Source of the DNA: Acidobacteriota bacterium
Lineage (GTDB): Bacteria; Acidobacteriota; Holophagae; Acanthopleuribacterales; Acanthopleuribacteraceae
Length of the DNA stretch: 64,000 nt
Direction of reading: 5' to 3'
Assembly (NCBI GenBank): GCA_002747255.1
Contig: PDUC01000032.1
Location: forward strand, 1-64,000
In this document: one piece after another, positions 55,027 to 64,000 of the stretch
Numbering within the stretch: position 1 is the first letter of the stretch
Layout: each line of letters opens with the position of its first letter
The notes under the pieces: generated by a model
Told to the model about the DNA's origin: nothing
Seen by the model: the letters and a program-made list of their open reading frames with translations, nothing else
The model's database searches: none
Program-made: the position numbers and the translations under genes

Positions 55027-55914
55027 TCAATGCAACCGATCCAAAAATGAATCCAGATTTCTCCAGTCTTTTTTTACTTTAACATGAAGTTCACAATATA
55101 CGGGTTTAAGGAGTATTTTTTTTAATTTATTATTTAAACCGTTTTTCATTTTTTTGATCATGGAACCATTGGAACCGATTAATATGCGTCTCTGAGAGGG
55201 CTTCTCGACATAGATCATGGCGGCAATAAAAAAACAGTCTTCTTCCTCATCAAAAGTAAATTCTTCCAGTTCGACGGTGGTTGCATGGGGAATTTCATCT
55301 CTTGTGTAATGTAAAACGCGTTCCCTGACGGTCTCCTTGACCAGAGTTCTTACAGACTGGTTGGTGTACTCATCCAGTGGAAACAGAAATTCGCTGTCGG
55401 GCAGGTGAGGAGTGATCAATTCCAGCAGGCGATCGGTATTTTCGCCTGTCAGTGCTGAAATGGGGATCATCTCGTCGGGCTCGAGCAGGTGTTGAAAACG
55501 CTCGAGTTTTTCAATCAACTTGTGTTTATTGACCAAATCGATTTTGTTGACAACCAAAATGTAGGGCAGCTCTTTTTGTTTGATGAGATGAGATATGTAT
55601 TTATCACCACTGAACTTTTTGCTGGTCGCATCCACAATGTGCAGGATCAGGTCACTGTCATCAAGGCCTTGATGAACAATTTTCATCATTCTTCTGTTCA
55701 GTTCATGTTTGGGTTTATGCACTCCTGGCAGATCCAGAAAACCAATTTGCACGGACTCGCGCGTTAAAATACCGATATTCATATCTCTGGTCGTTTGCGA
55801 TTTATCGGAAACAATGCTGATTTTTTCCTTTATTAACGTATTGATAAAAGTAGATTTGCCAGCGTTTGGCAAACCCATGATTCCCACATAACCGCACTTT
55901 GTCTGTTGTTCCAT
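55027..55914 (-). CDS. era: GTPase Era
   Basis: Era binds 16S rRNA and is needed for small-subunit assembly. The G domain has G1 GLPNAGKST (14-22), a TT pair as G2, DLPG (61-64) and NKID (123-126). The C-terminal KH domain (about 200-290) includes the GSNGSMIKKM RNA-binding loop. Length 295 is standard. AAGGAAA precedes the ATG. It is monocistronic, lacking the usual rnc or recO neighbours. Confidence 0.95.
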   Translation of the reverse strand: MEQQTKCGYVGIMGLPNAGKSTFINTLIKEKISIVSDKSQTTRDMNIGILTRESVQIGFLDLPGVHKPKHELNRRMMKIVHQGLDDSDLILHIVDATSKKFSGDKYISHLIKQKELPYILVVNKIDLVNKHKLIEKLERFQHLLEPDEMIPISALTGENTDRLLELITPHLPDSEFLFPLDEYTNQSVRTLVKETVRERVLHYTRDEIPHATTVELEEFTFDEEEDCFFIAAMIYVEKPSQRRILIGSNGSMIKKMKNGLNNKLKKILLKPVYCELHVKVKKDWRNLDSFLDRLH

Positions 55915-56492
55915 CGAGTGTTTCCTTTTTTATATTGACGCATCTTATGAAGACTTGTCGACCAACCATCCTAACATGATTGGAACTGTTTGATAAAAAG
56001 TTAATCAGAGTAAACAACTTGAATACTTTTCACATCTTCAGGTTGGGACATCATGTGCCCTGCCTTTGGGTCAACTCTTCGTAAACAGCCTGGCGAAAGC
56101 AGTTCACTTTCCCGGTTGACTTGGACCCAGGCGGAAATTGGTCAGTTCCATCCGGTGCAAGTATCACCTCTTCAGGTCATGGAACCCCTTTCTTACAACA
56201 GCTCTTTGATCCACAGAACACCCAACTGGATTTGGAATATTGACAAAAGTTGTTTCAGGCTGCAAGTCCCGTCGTGAAATGACGAAGCCGCACAATAAAA
56301 TAATTCGCTGATTGCCTGTCTGGAACCAGACTCAACTAAAACGATTCATCGTTCAACATATGAACAATTACCTTTCTGTTCTCATGTCAGACAGGGGACA
56401 CCTGCAACGCTTTCCACACTACATCTTGTGGTTTAGTGATTGAAAAGCACTGTATCTTGAAGTATATTCAAAAGAAAAAGAGGGATTCTTCC
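55915..56492. other. Divergent region between era and dnaE
   Basis: 578 bases between divergent genes with no supported coding sequence; a 74-residue frame at 56053-56277 has no binding site. The dnaE promoter lies at the right end. Confidence 0.5.
56440..56468 (+). promoter_or_regulatory. Promoter of dnaE
   Basis: TTGAAA (56440-56445) and TATATT (56463-56468) are 17 bases apart. Transcription would begin near 56475, which excludes an upstream in-frame start at 56436 and supports the ATG at 56493. Confidence 0.5.
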
Positions 56493-59400
56493 ATGCAGCC
56501 TTTTGTCCATTTACACACCCATTCAGAATACTCACTGCTTGACGGCCACAGTCGGATCGAGGATTTAGCAAAAAAAGCAGCCGCCTGCAACATGCCCGCC
56601 CTCGCGATCACCGATCACGGCAATATGTTTGGAGCGGTAACCCAGTACAACGCCTGTAAAAAGCACGGTATCAAGCCTATTTTGGGTTGTGAAGTTTACC
56701 TGGCCAGTGACTCCAGACATAGCCGTATTAAACGGGACCGCAGTAACAAACAGCGAAGAAAAAACGATTTTCACTTAATTCTGCTGTGCAAGAATGAAAC
56801 GGGCTATAAAAATCTTTGTAAGATGGTATCTCTTGGATTTACAGAGGGATTTTATTATAAACCCAGAATCGACAAGGAGCTTTTGCGCAAGCATCACGAG
56901 GGTTTAATCTGCGCGACTGCCTGTTTGGGTGGTGAAGTCAATCAGCACCTCATGCGGTATGAAATGGAAGAAGCCACAGCGGCTGCCAGGGAAATGAGGG
57001 ATATTTTCGGCCCGGAGAACTTCTTCATCGAAATTCAAAATCACGATCAAAAACTCGAAAAGGAAGTCATTCCTCCCAATGTGGAAATCGCCCGAAAACT
57101 GGGGGTCGGACTGGTTGCCACCAATGATTCCCATTACACCCATGCCGAAGATTGGGAAGCTCACGATCTGCTCTTGTGCCTCCAGTCTAAAAATCAGATG
57201 GACAATCCCAATCGCTGGCGTTTCCCGCCCGGAGGGCAGTTTTACTTCAAAACAGGCGACGAAATGGCCAATCTCTTTTCCGAGTACCCAGAGGCGGTCG
57301 AAAACACCCTGAAAATAGCTGAAATGTGCCATATTGAACTCAACCCGAATAAAACCTACCAAATTCCCTTGTTCGACGTGCCGCCTGGTCATACTGATGA
57401 GAGTTATTTTGCCGAAATCACCAGAGAGGGACTGGAAACGCGCATGAAACTGCTGCGTCCCCTGCACAACAAAGGCGGCCTGCGTCACGAACTATCAGAA
57501 TACAACCAGCGGCTGGAAGAAGAAATAAAGGTCATCAACGACATGGGATTTCCCGGTTATTTCCTGATCACATGGGATTTTATCAAACACGCGCGCGACC
57601 ATGGCATTCCTGTTGGACCCGGACGGGGAAGCGCCGCGGGTTCACTGGTGGCCTACGCTCTCAACATCACGGATGTGGATCCGCTCCAGTACGATCTTCT
57701 CTTTGAACGTTTTCTCAATAAAGAACGCGTGACCATGCCCGATATTGACATCGATTTTTGTAAATCAAGAAGGGGAGAGGTCATCGATTACGTTACGCAG
57801 AAATATGGGTCGGACAATGTCTGTCAAATCATTACATACGGCAGTATGAATGCAAGAATGGCATTGAAAGACGTTGGCAGAGCCATGGGGTTCACCCCCA
57901 CCGAAACCAATAAAATAGCCAAAATGATTCCCGAAGAATTGAAAATGACCATTCAAAAAGCATTGGATAAAAGCGAGGATTTTAAAGCGCTTTATGAAGA
58001 TGGAAACAAACAGCGGGAACGGGAACTCATCGACAAAAGCCTCACGGTTGAAGGACTCAGCCGCAACACCGGTGTTCACGCAGCCGGTGTTATTATTGCG
58101 CCTGAGCCGGTGACCGAATTTGCGCCTGTCTACCGCGACAAGAAAAACGTGACCTGCATTCAGTATGCCATGAATGAAGCCGAACAGATCGGTTTGCTTA
58201 AGTTTGATTTCCTGGGGCTCAAAACCTTGACGACCATTTCAACCACGATTGAACTTATTAAGGAAACAACCGGAGAAGTCATCGATCTCGACTCGCTGAA
58301 GAGTTTTGATGATCCAAAAACTTATGAGCTCTTTGGCAAGGGTGAAACGGATGGTATCTTCCAGTTTGAATCGGATGGAATGAAGAACTTGCTCATCAGG
58401 CTTGGACCTAAGCGATTTGAAGATTTCATTGCACTTAACGCATTGTACCGCCCGGGTCCGCTGGGCTCAGGAATGGACAGTCAGTTTATTGAAGGTGCTC
58501 ATGGGGCTAAAGTTTCGTATGAACTGCCGGAACTTGAACCTATTTTAGAAGAAACCTATGGCGTTATCCTCTACCAGGAACAGGTTATGAAAATTGCTCA
58601 AATTATCGGCGGATTCAGTCTTGGACAGGCCGACCTCTTGCGACGTGCCATGGGCAAGAAGAAAGAAGACGTCATGGCTAAGAGCAAAATTGAGTTTCTT
58701 AAAGGAGCCAGGGAACGAAATTACCCCGAAGATGTCTGTTCGGATATTTTTGATAAAATGGCGGAATTTGCCAAATACGGTTTCAATAAATCCCACTCGG
58801 CGGCGTATGCTGTTTTGGCTTACCAAACAGCTTACTTAAAGGCAAACTATCCCGTCCAGTTCATGGCCGCCCTGCTGACCATGGATAAAGACAATACCGA
58901 TAAAGTCGTATCGTATCTGGATAAGTGCAGACAAATGGGCATCGAGGTTCTGCCGCCGGATATCAGGCTCTCAAAGGCATCCTTCTCGGTGGAAGGCGAC
59001 AAAATCCGTTTCGGCTTGAGTGCCATTAAAGGAATCGGCGATGCCGCCATCAATGCTTTAATCAACTTAAGCGATCGAAAAGAGATTAAAAAGTTTCATC
59101 AGTTTTTTGAAAAAAACGACATTAAATACATAAATAAAGCAACAATATGTCAACTAATAAAAGCGGGTGCTTTTGACTTTGCGAAGATGAAAAGGAAGGC
59201 CATGTTCGATGGGGTTGAGAGTATGTTGGCTTGGGGGCTGGAAAAGCAGAGAGAGATAGAGGGCGGACAATTGAGCTTGTTTGGAGACTCTGAAGAGGAC
59301 AGTGTGTGCTATTTCAAAATACACGATCAGGAATGGGACAAGCTCGAAAAACTGGCCTACGAAAAGGAAACGCTGGGATTCTACATGTCCGGTCATCCTC

Positions 59401-59969
59401 TGGATCACTATCGCGACATATTCAGAAAAAACACAACCTGCAACACAAAAACGTTCAAAGAAATCCAGCCCGGATCGGAAGTCATTATCGGTGGACAGGT
59501 CCATTCTCTCAGGAAATTGAATACCAGGAAAGGCGATGCCATGGCCTTTATGGCTTTTGAAGATTTCCATGGAATTATGGATGTAACGGTCTTTCCGCGA
59601 ACCTATGAAAAATTCCGCCATCTTTTTCAAGTCGATAAAGCATTGATATTAAAGGGTAAAGTTGACGTAAGAGATAAAAACTATCAACTCATTCTGGATG
59701 AAGCACTGGATTTGGAAGACTGGGAAAACGATCAGGTTAAACGCTGTTACTTTGTGTTTAATACAGAAGAAGTTAAAGAAGAAGACCTGCGCCAGCTCTA
59801 CAGCCATGTTACGCTTAACCAGGGCAGCAGTCAGGTTTTTCTGGAAATGAACGTGGAAGGAAAGTACAAAACCGTTATTCACCCTCAGTGTTCCGGCATC
59901 AAGCCCGGACCGTCACTGACCGAATTCCTGAAAACACACAGTTGCTTTCAAACTCGTTTTGTTTACTGA
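56493..59969 (+). CDS. dnaE: DNA polymerase III alpha subunit
   Basis: The replicative polymerase catalytic subunit, about 1158 residues. A PHP domain begins at residue 4 (VHLHTHSEYSLLDG). The polymerase core has GRGSAAGSLVAYAL and the catalytic aspartates in PDIDID (416-421). RRAMGKK, FNKSHSAAYA and the tau- and clamp-binding regions follow, with an OB domain near 985-1060 (VIIGGQVHSLRK). A beta-clamp motif candidate is QLSLFG. The shorter start is chosen because GAGGG (56480-56484) precedes it and a promoter overlaps the longer version. The length and architecture match DnaE1. Confidence 0.96.
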   Translation: MQPFVHLHTHSEYSLLDGHSRIEDLAKKAAACNMPALAITDHGNMFGAVTQYNACKKHGIKPILGCEVYLASDSRHSRIKRDRSNKQRRKNDFHLILLCKNETGYKNLCKMVSLGFTEGFYYKPRIDKELLRKHHEGLICATACLGGEVNQHLMRYEMEEATAAAREMRDIFGPENFFIEIQNHDQKLEKEVIPPNVEIARKLGVGLVATNDSHYTHAEDWEAHDLLLCLQSKNQMDNPNRWRFPPGGQFYFKTGDEMANLFSEYPEAVENTLKIAEMCHIELNPNKTYQIPLFDVPPGHTDESYFAEITREGLETRMKLLRPLHNKGGLRHELSEYNQRLEEEIKVINDMGFPGYFLITWDFIKHARDHGIPVGPGRGSAAGSLVAYALNITDVDPLQYDLLFERFLNKERVTMPDIDIDFCKSRRGEVIDYVTQKYGSDNVCQIITYGSMNARMALKDVGRAMGFTPTETNKIAKMIPEELKMTIQKALDKSEDFKALYEDGNKQRERELIDKSLTVEGLSRNTGVHAAGVIIAPEPVTEFAPVYRDKKNVTCIQYAMNEAEQIGLLKFDFLGLKTLTTISTTIELIKETTGEVIDLDSLKSFDDPKTYELFGKGETDGIFQFESDGMKNLLIRLGPKRFEDFIALNALYRPGPLGSGMDSQFIEGAHGAKVSYELPELEPILEETYGVILYQEQVMKIAQIIGGFSLGQADLLRRAMGKKKEDVMAKSKIEFLKGARERNYPEDVCSDIFDKMAEFAKYGFNKSHSAAYAVLAYQTAYLKANYPVQFMAALLTMDKDNTDKVVSYLDKCRQMGIEVLPPDIRLSKASFSVEGDKIRFGLSAIKGIGDAAINALINLSDRKEIKKFHQFFEKNDIKYINKATICQLIKAGAFDFAKMKRKAMFDGVESMLAWGLEKQREIEGGQLSLFGDSEEDSVCYFKIHDQEWDKLEKLAYEKETLGFYMSGHPLDHYRDIFRKNTTCNTKTFKEIQPGSEVIIGGQVHSLRKLNTRKGDAMAFMAFEDFHGIMDVTVFPRTYEKFRHLFQVDKALILKGKVDVRDKNYQLILDEALDLEDWENDQVKRCYFVFNTEEVKEEDLRQLYSHVTLNQGSSQVFLEMNVEGKYKTVIHPQCSGIKPGPSLTEFLKTHSCFQTRFVY

Positions 59970-60008
59970 GTGGTTAGCCCGTGTGTCATGTGCACTGGTG
60001 TATGTCAA

Positions 60009-60584
60009 TCAAGAACCATGGCAGAAGTTAATCAGGTTATTTGAAATTTGTTCCGGGGTGCAGATCAAATCTACGCAACCAGTTTCAATGGCGTTGGACG
60101 GCATGGACCAGATGGTAGAGCTGGCTTTATCTTGAGCAATGGTTTTGGCCCCGATCTTTTTCATATGTTGAATACCGTTTGTCCCATCGGAACCCATTCC
60201 GGTTAAAATGATACCCATAAACCGAACTTGAGAGGACTGCTGGGCAGACAGCATACAGACATCCACCGAAGGTTTGACAAAACAGACTTTGGGTCCATCC
60301 TGGAGTGCTATTTTCCGGTTGTCCAGCAGAATTAAGTGTCGTTCACTTGGAGCGATCAGAATGGTTCCCGGTTCAATTTCCTGGTCGTGCTCTGCCAGTT
60401 GAACCTCCATACTGCAATTATTTGAAAGAATATGAACGATTTGCCTGTTTATAAAATGCGGCATGTGCTGAACGATGATAATGGAACTGTCTACAAGGGG
60501 AAAACCGTTAAAAATCTCTTTTAATGCTTTAATACCGCCTGTGGAACTACCGATAATAATGATGCTTTTCCTTCCATGTTTCAT
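60009..60584 (-). CDS. CheB-type protein-glutamate methylesterase, catalytic domain only
   Basis: About 191 residues with the CheB catalytic triad: Ser14 in IGSSTGG, His40 in VQHMP and Asp133 in GMGSDG. CheB removes methyl groups from chemoreceptors, and similar esterases act in other signalling systems. Classical CheB carries an N-terminal receiver domain, which is absent here. The gene directly upstream encodes a lone receiver with an ATGA stop-start overlap, as if CheB had been split. No other chemotaxis gene (cheR, cheA, MCP) is in the window, so the target is unknown. Confidence 0.88.
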   Translation of the reverse strand: MKHGRKSIIIIGSSTGGIKALKEIFNGFPLVDSSIIIVQHMPHFINRQIVHILSNNCSMEVQLAEHDQEIEPGTILIAPSERHLILLDNRKIALQDGPKVCFVKPSVDVCMLSAQQSSQVRFMGIILTGMGSDGTNGIQHMKKIGAKTIAQDKASSTIWSMPSNAIETGCVDLICTPEQISNNLINFCHGS

Positions 60585-60958
60585 GGAGCTATGTATCCGA
60601 TGCACTCGTCCACTGTGGCTACGAGTTCTTCTGCGGTGAAGGGTTTTCTCAAATAATCCATGACGTAATCCTTGACGGGTTCCATTTTATCGTCAGGGTT
60701 GTATACCGCAGTTAACATACAGACAACGCAGCCTTCGATCGTGTTTTCTTCAATCATGGCTTTCAGGGTTTCCCATCCATCCATTTCCGGCATCATGACA
60801 TCCAATAAAACAACACCTTTGAAGCCCGATCGCAGTATGTCCAAACCTGCGGGCCCACTGTCTGCACATACAACTTCTCTACCAAAGTAATTCAGGATGA
60901 TTTCAACCGTTTCTCGAATTGTCGGATCATCATCGATTAGGAGTACAGACGAACTCAT
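60581..60958 (-). CDS. Stand-alone response regulator receiver
   Basis: About 125 residues of receiver only: LLIDDDP (acidic pocket), phospho-acceptor Asp in VVLLDVMMPEMDG, Thr/Ala in MLTAVYN, and Lys in RKPF. No output domain is present. The ATG at 60958 overlaps the upstream kinase stop (ATGA) with AAAGGTG nearby, and its stop overlaps the CheB start the same way. It could accept phosphate from the neighbouring hybrid kinase and control the esterase by binding. Confidence 0.9.
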   Translation of the reverse strand: MSSSVLLIDDDPTIRETVEIILNYFGREVVCADSGPAGLDILRSGFKGVVLLDVMMPEMDGWETLKAMIEENTIEGCVVCMLTAVYNPDDKMEPVKDYVMDYLRKPFTAEELVATVDECIGYIAP

Positions 60959-62130
60959 ACACACACCTTTCCTGGCAGCATTATACTCACCGTGGTGCCT
61001 TTTCCCAAGCCTTCACTTGAGGCAACAATATTTCCTCCGTGTTCAGCGACAATTCTTTTGGAAATGGAAAGCCCCAAACCACAAGACGCTCTGTCTGATC
61101 GCGAAGAGTCGACCTTGTAGAATTCATCAAAAATAGAGGAGAGGTTTTCTTGCTCAATGCCAATTCCATTATCTTTGATATCCACCGAAACGCCTTCAGG
61201 AGATCGGGAAAGAACGATCTGGATAGTTCCATTGTCTGGTGTAAACTTAATGGCATTGCTCACCAAATTGTCAATGACCTCTCTCATCAATACCACATCG
61301 ATTTCAATACATACACTGTCTTTTTCAATGAATTCAATGGAAATCCTCTTTTTTTTCGCTTCTATGTGAAGAGATTGAATGATTGTTTGAAGAAAAGAGG
61401 AGGGAGAAACCAACTCTTTTTTCAGACTGTATTTATTGGAATTCAAGTTGGCTAATTCAATGGTTTTGTCCACCAGATTTTTGATATAACCTGCGTTTTC
61501 ATCAATCAAAGTCAACATACGACGCATGGCGGGATCTTCTGTTTTATTCAATACTATGGGTAAGAGCGCGGTCATGGGAGTGAGCGGTGTTTTGAGATCG
61601 TGACCCAACTGGTTGATAAAACGGTTTTTCTGGTTTAGCAGCTTATTCACTTCTGCGGTTCGCTCTAAAACGCGGTCTTCAAGGGTTTGATTGAGCTTTT
61701 CAAGCTCTTTCTCGGCCTTTCTTCTCTGTTCAATCTCTCTCTGGGCGGAATTCTGTAGTTTTAAAATACGAATGACTGTGTTGATTCGTGTTCGAAACTC
61801 GCTCTTGTTGAAAGGCTTCGTAATGTAATCGTCTGCCCCTGCACTTAAACCCTTAATGATATCCGACTTGCTTTTTCTTCCTGTTAACAGAAAAAGGTAA
61901 ACATAATCAAAGTCTTCATCAATGGAACGTATCCTCTTGCATACTTCAACGCCATCGAGTCTTGGCATATTCCAATCGAGAACAGCCAAACGAGGACGAT
62001 CTTTTTTGCTTAAAATATCCCATGCTTCTCTTCCATCTCGACAGCAGACAACGGAATGCCCCCATTTTGACAAATTCTTCGATACAATTTTAAGCGTTGT
62101 TTTATCATCATCTGCCACTAATATTTCCAT
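60955..62130 (-). CDS. Receiver-histidine kinase hybrid
   Basis: A 391-residue protein with an N-terminal receiver (about 1-122; Asp52 in LDWNMP, Lys in TKPF). A coiled-coil linker (about 128-165), a HisKA domain with His177 (GHDLKTPLTP) and a HATPase domain (about 270-390) follow. The ATPase has NLVSNAIKF, DNGIGI and GLGLSISKRI. Input is through its receiver, not a sensor, so it sits inside a phosphorelay whose first kinase is elsewhere. It is the first gene of a three-gene operon with a lone receiver and CheB. No membrane segment is seen. Confidence 0.92.
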   Translation of the reverse strand: MEILVADDDKTTLKIVSKNLSKWGHSVVCCRDGREAWDILSKKDRPRLAVLDWNMPRLDGVEVCKRIRSIDEDFDYVYLFLLTGRKSKSDIIKGLSAGADDYITKPFNKSEFRTRINTVIRILKLQNSAQREIEQRRKAEKELEKLNQTLEDRVLERTAEVNKLLNQKNRFINQLGHDLKTPLTPMTALLPIVLNKTEDPAMRRMLTLIDENAGYIKNLVDKTIELANLNSNKYSLKKELVSPSSFLQTIIQSLHIEAKKKRISIEFIEKDSVCIEIDVVLMREVIDNLVSNAIKFTPDNGTIQIVLSRSPEGVSVDIKDNGIGIEQENLSSIFDEFYKVDSSRSDRASCGLGLSISKRIVAEHGGNIVASSEGLGKGTTVSIMLPGKVCV

Positions 62131-62671
62131 AAAGTTACCTACTCCACAGCCACTTATTCGGCAAAACTGTTTTTTTATTTAGTATATTCACAAAATTTAT
62201 TTCATCCCAAGCTAAGGAGCAAGAAAAAATGAAACCCGTGCGATCGCGTCCATATTAGGATAAAACGAAATAAATCGCAAAAAAAAGCTGATGAAGCGCG
62301 CTTTATGGTAATTTAATATAAATGTATAAATATTGTATTTAATGTCATATATTTAAATAAATTAATGTATTACTTTATATTTGTGTTTTTTTAATCGCCA
62401 CTGCGTATACGGTATTCGAAATAGTTTTTTTTTTCTATTCAGGCGGGTTCATTTTAAAGATGGGCAGTTTATAATCTGATACATACCAAAGAAGATTAGA
62501 AGATTGACCGCGCATCATTCTCGTAAGGACGTTAAGCTGTCGGGAGAAGGGTTCGCTTTACATTGCCTACAACGGAATTATTAATTAAATACCCTTGTTT
62601 ATGTGGATTTCAAGTTGAATTTACCTTAATAATTAGCTATAAAGTAAGGTTCTTTTGTGAAAGGGGAGCCA
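62131..62671. other. AT-rich divergent region between kinase cassette and miaB
   Basis: 541 bases with no supported gene. The segment about 62280-62400 is strikingly AT-rich (long runs of A and T with ATATTTAAATAAATTAATG-like text), unlike flanking genes. Promoters for both flanking genes are expected; a candidate operator was not found. Confidence 0.5.
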
Positions 62672-63970
62672 ATGAAAAAGAAGTACTATATTGAAACTTG
62701 GGGCTGTCAGATGAATGTCCATGATTCTGAGAAAATAGCCGGTACCTTGTCTTCTTTAGGCTACAGCAAGGCGGAAACCATTGAGCAGGCAGATGTTTAC
62801 TTGATGAACACCTGTACCATACGCGAAAAGGCGAAAGAAAAAATATTCTCGCGAATAGGCGTTGTGAAGGAGCTCAAAAAGAACCGAGACCTGAAGATAG
62901 GAGTTGCCGGCTGTGTTGCTCAGCAAGAAGGCAGGCAAATTTTTTCCAGAGCTCCTCAGGTGGATTTCGTCATGGGAACACAAGCCCTTCAAGATCTCCC
63001 TGAACTGCTGCTCGAAAAACACGCATGTTCCATTGAAAAACATCCGGACAATCACCTCTTTCCGACTGATCAAATTGTTCGCAAAGAGGGCTTGAAAGCC
63101 CAGGTCACGATTATGGAAGGGTGTGACAATTTCTGTAGTTACTGTATTGTTCCCTACACACGGGGCAGAGAGCGAAGTAGAAACATTCCCGATATCTTGT
63201 ATGAAATCAGAAACCTGGTTTCGAGCGGATTTGTGGAAATTGAATTATTGGGGCAGAATGTCAACAGTTACAACAGTGAAGTCAATTTCGCTACTCTTTT
63301 AAGAGAAGTCAGTGCCATTCGAGGTGTGGAGATGTTGCGTTTCATCTCTCCTCATCCAAAAGATTTTAACATTGAAGTTATTGATATTATTAGAGATAAC
63401 AATAATATTGGTACAGGTCTTCACCTGCCTGCCCAGTCTGGTAACACGCGCATTTTGAAGCGAATGGGCCGAGGCCACACCCGGGAACACTACTTGCAAC
63501 TCACCGCCATGATTCAAGAGAAGTTACCTGAATGCAGCCTGACCTCTGATTTTATTGTTGGGTTTCCAGGTGAAACGGAAGCTGAATTTCTGGAAACGGT
63601 TTCTTTGATAGAGGAAGTCGGTTACGATCGCATTTTTTCATTTATGTATTCACCCCGGCCAGGAACGAGAGCCGTTCAATATGGAGATCCCATCCCGAAA
63701 CATGAAAAAGCAAAGCGATTGCAATACTTGCAGACCAAGCAGGCAGAAATCCAGAAAAAGAGAATGTCGGACCGCATAGGAAAACGCGATCGCATTTTAG
63801 TTGATCGTCTCAAACCCGAAGACCAACATCCCCTTGCTGGCCGAAACAGGGAAAACCTGCTTGTACATGTCCAGAGTGAAGTAGGAGATATCGATCGCTT
63901 CATAGGTCGGTGGATCGATGTGGATATCGTCGGCGCAGGCATGCACACTTTGCGTGGCAAATTGCTTTAA
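62672..63970 (+). CDS. miaB: tRNA-2-methylthio-N6-dimethylallyladenosine synthase
   Basis: MiaB adds a methylthio group to i6A at position 37 of tRNAs by radical-SAM chemistry. The N-terminal (UPF0004) domain has cysteines Cys12 (ETWGCQMN), Cys48 (NTCTIRE) and Cys81 for the auxiliary cluster. Radical-SAM cysteines are Cys151, Cys155 and Cys158 (CDNFCSYC), followed by PYTRGRERSR. A TRAM domain closes the protein (about 370-432). GGGGAG precedes the ATG at 62672; a GTG at 62657 is the alternative. The gene ends 30 bases before the window edge. Confidence 0.95.
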   Translation: MKKKYYIETWGCQMNVHDSEKIAGTLSSLGYSKAETIEQADVYLMNTCTIREKAKEKIFSRIGVVKELKKNRDLKIGVAGCVAQQEGRQIFSRAPQVDFVMGTQALQDLPELLLEKHACSIEKHPDNHLFPTDQIVRKEGLKAQVTIMEGCDNFCSYCIVPYTRGRERSRNIPDILYEIRNLVSSGFVEIELLGQNVNSYNSEVNFATLLREVSAIRGVEMLRFISPHPKDFNIEVIDIIRDNNNIGTGLHLPAQSGNTRILKRMGRGHTREHYLQLTAMIQEKLPECSLTSDFIVGFPGETEAEFLETVSLIEEVGYDRIFSFMYSPRPGTRAVQYGDPIPKHEKAKRLQYLQTKQAEIQKKRMSDRIGKRDRILVDRLKPEDQHPLAGRNRENLLVHVQSEVGDIDRFIGRWIDVDIVGAGMHTLRGKLL

Positions 63971-64000
63971 TCAACACGTAATTTGTTTATATTGAGTAAG

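Overview
The window reads as one contiguous piece of chromosome from a diderm (Gram-negative) bacterium. It encodes an LptF/LptG-type lipopolysaccharide permease, a Pal lipoprotein, a probable outer-membrane barrel and many Sec, Tat or lipoprotein signals. The Hfq-like protein with an N-terminal extension, the LptF-LptG fusion, the Hanks-type kinase and the sulfatase-TPR lipoprotein are most reminiscent of Acidobacteriota. That placement is an inference from gene style, not a measurement. No insertion sequence, prophage, integrase or CRISPR array was seen. Genes are densely packed, and often the start of one gene overlaps the stop of the previous one.

Layout. 0.4-10 kb: an M14 carboxypeptidase, a PilT ATPase, an HD-GYP protein, a CYTH protein, a long NupC transporter and a two-gene CPA2 antiporter unit. 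10-18 kb: pal-amiC-gerMN envelope operon, an FHA-GGDEF diguanylate cyclase, the Hfq-like protein, the LptFG fusion preceded by a possible 43-residue protein, and an AI-2E/PerM permease. 18-29 kb: mpaA, a murI-like racemase, an exported NagZ/serine-hydrolase fusion, alr, a dual-specificity phosphatase, an enoyl-CoA hydratase, a POT peptide permease and an AmpG-like permease with a large insert. 29-39 kb: an orphan histidine kinase, FadH, a secreted coiled-coil protein and an operon of Ser/Thr kinase, TPR protein, NfeD and slipin. 39-46 kb: a lipoprotein, a sulfatase-fold TPR lipoprotein, then ldcA-dacB-dipeptide epimerase. 46-51.8 kb: fabD, gluQ, tRNA-His, a giant acidic response regulator and a putative outer-membrane barrel. 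51.8-53.2 kb: a stretch without genes. 53-64 kb: rarA, era, dnaE, a three-gene signalling cassette (REC-kinase, REC, CheB esterase) and miaB.

The main theme is peptidoglycan salvage. Eight or nine genes in two blocks (18.4-29.3 kb and 42.1-45.7 kb) could form a route from muropeptides to free amino acids and sugars. The NagZ fusion carries an export signal and the LdcA carries a twin-arginine signal, whereas MpaA and the epimerase have none. I infer that part of the breakdown happens outside the cytoplasm, with peptides and muropeptides taken up by the POT and AmpG permeases. A NagZ followed by a beta-lactamase-fold amidase resembles the secreted NagZ/AmiE pair of Bacillus subtilis, here in one polypeptide.

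Other points of interest are the kinase-NfeD-slipin operon, a CheB split into separate receiver and esterase genes, a response regulator with about 600 acidic linker residues, and a tRNA-His unit with its own promoter and terminator.
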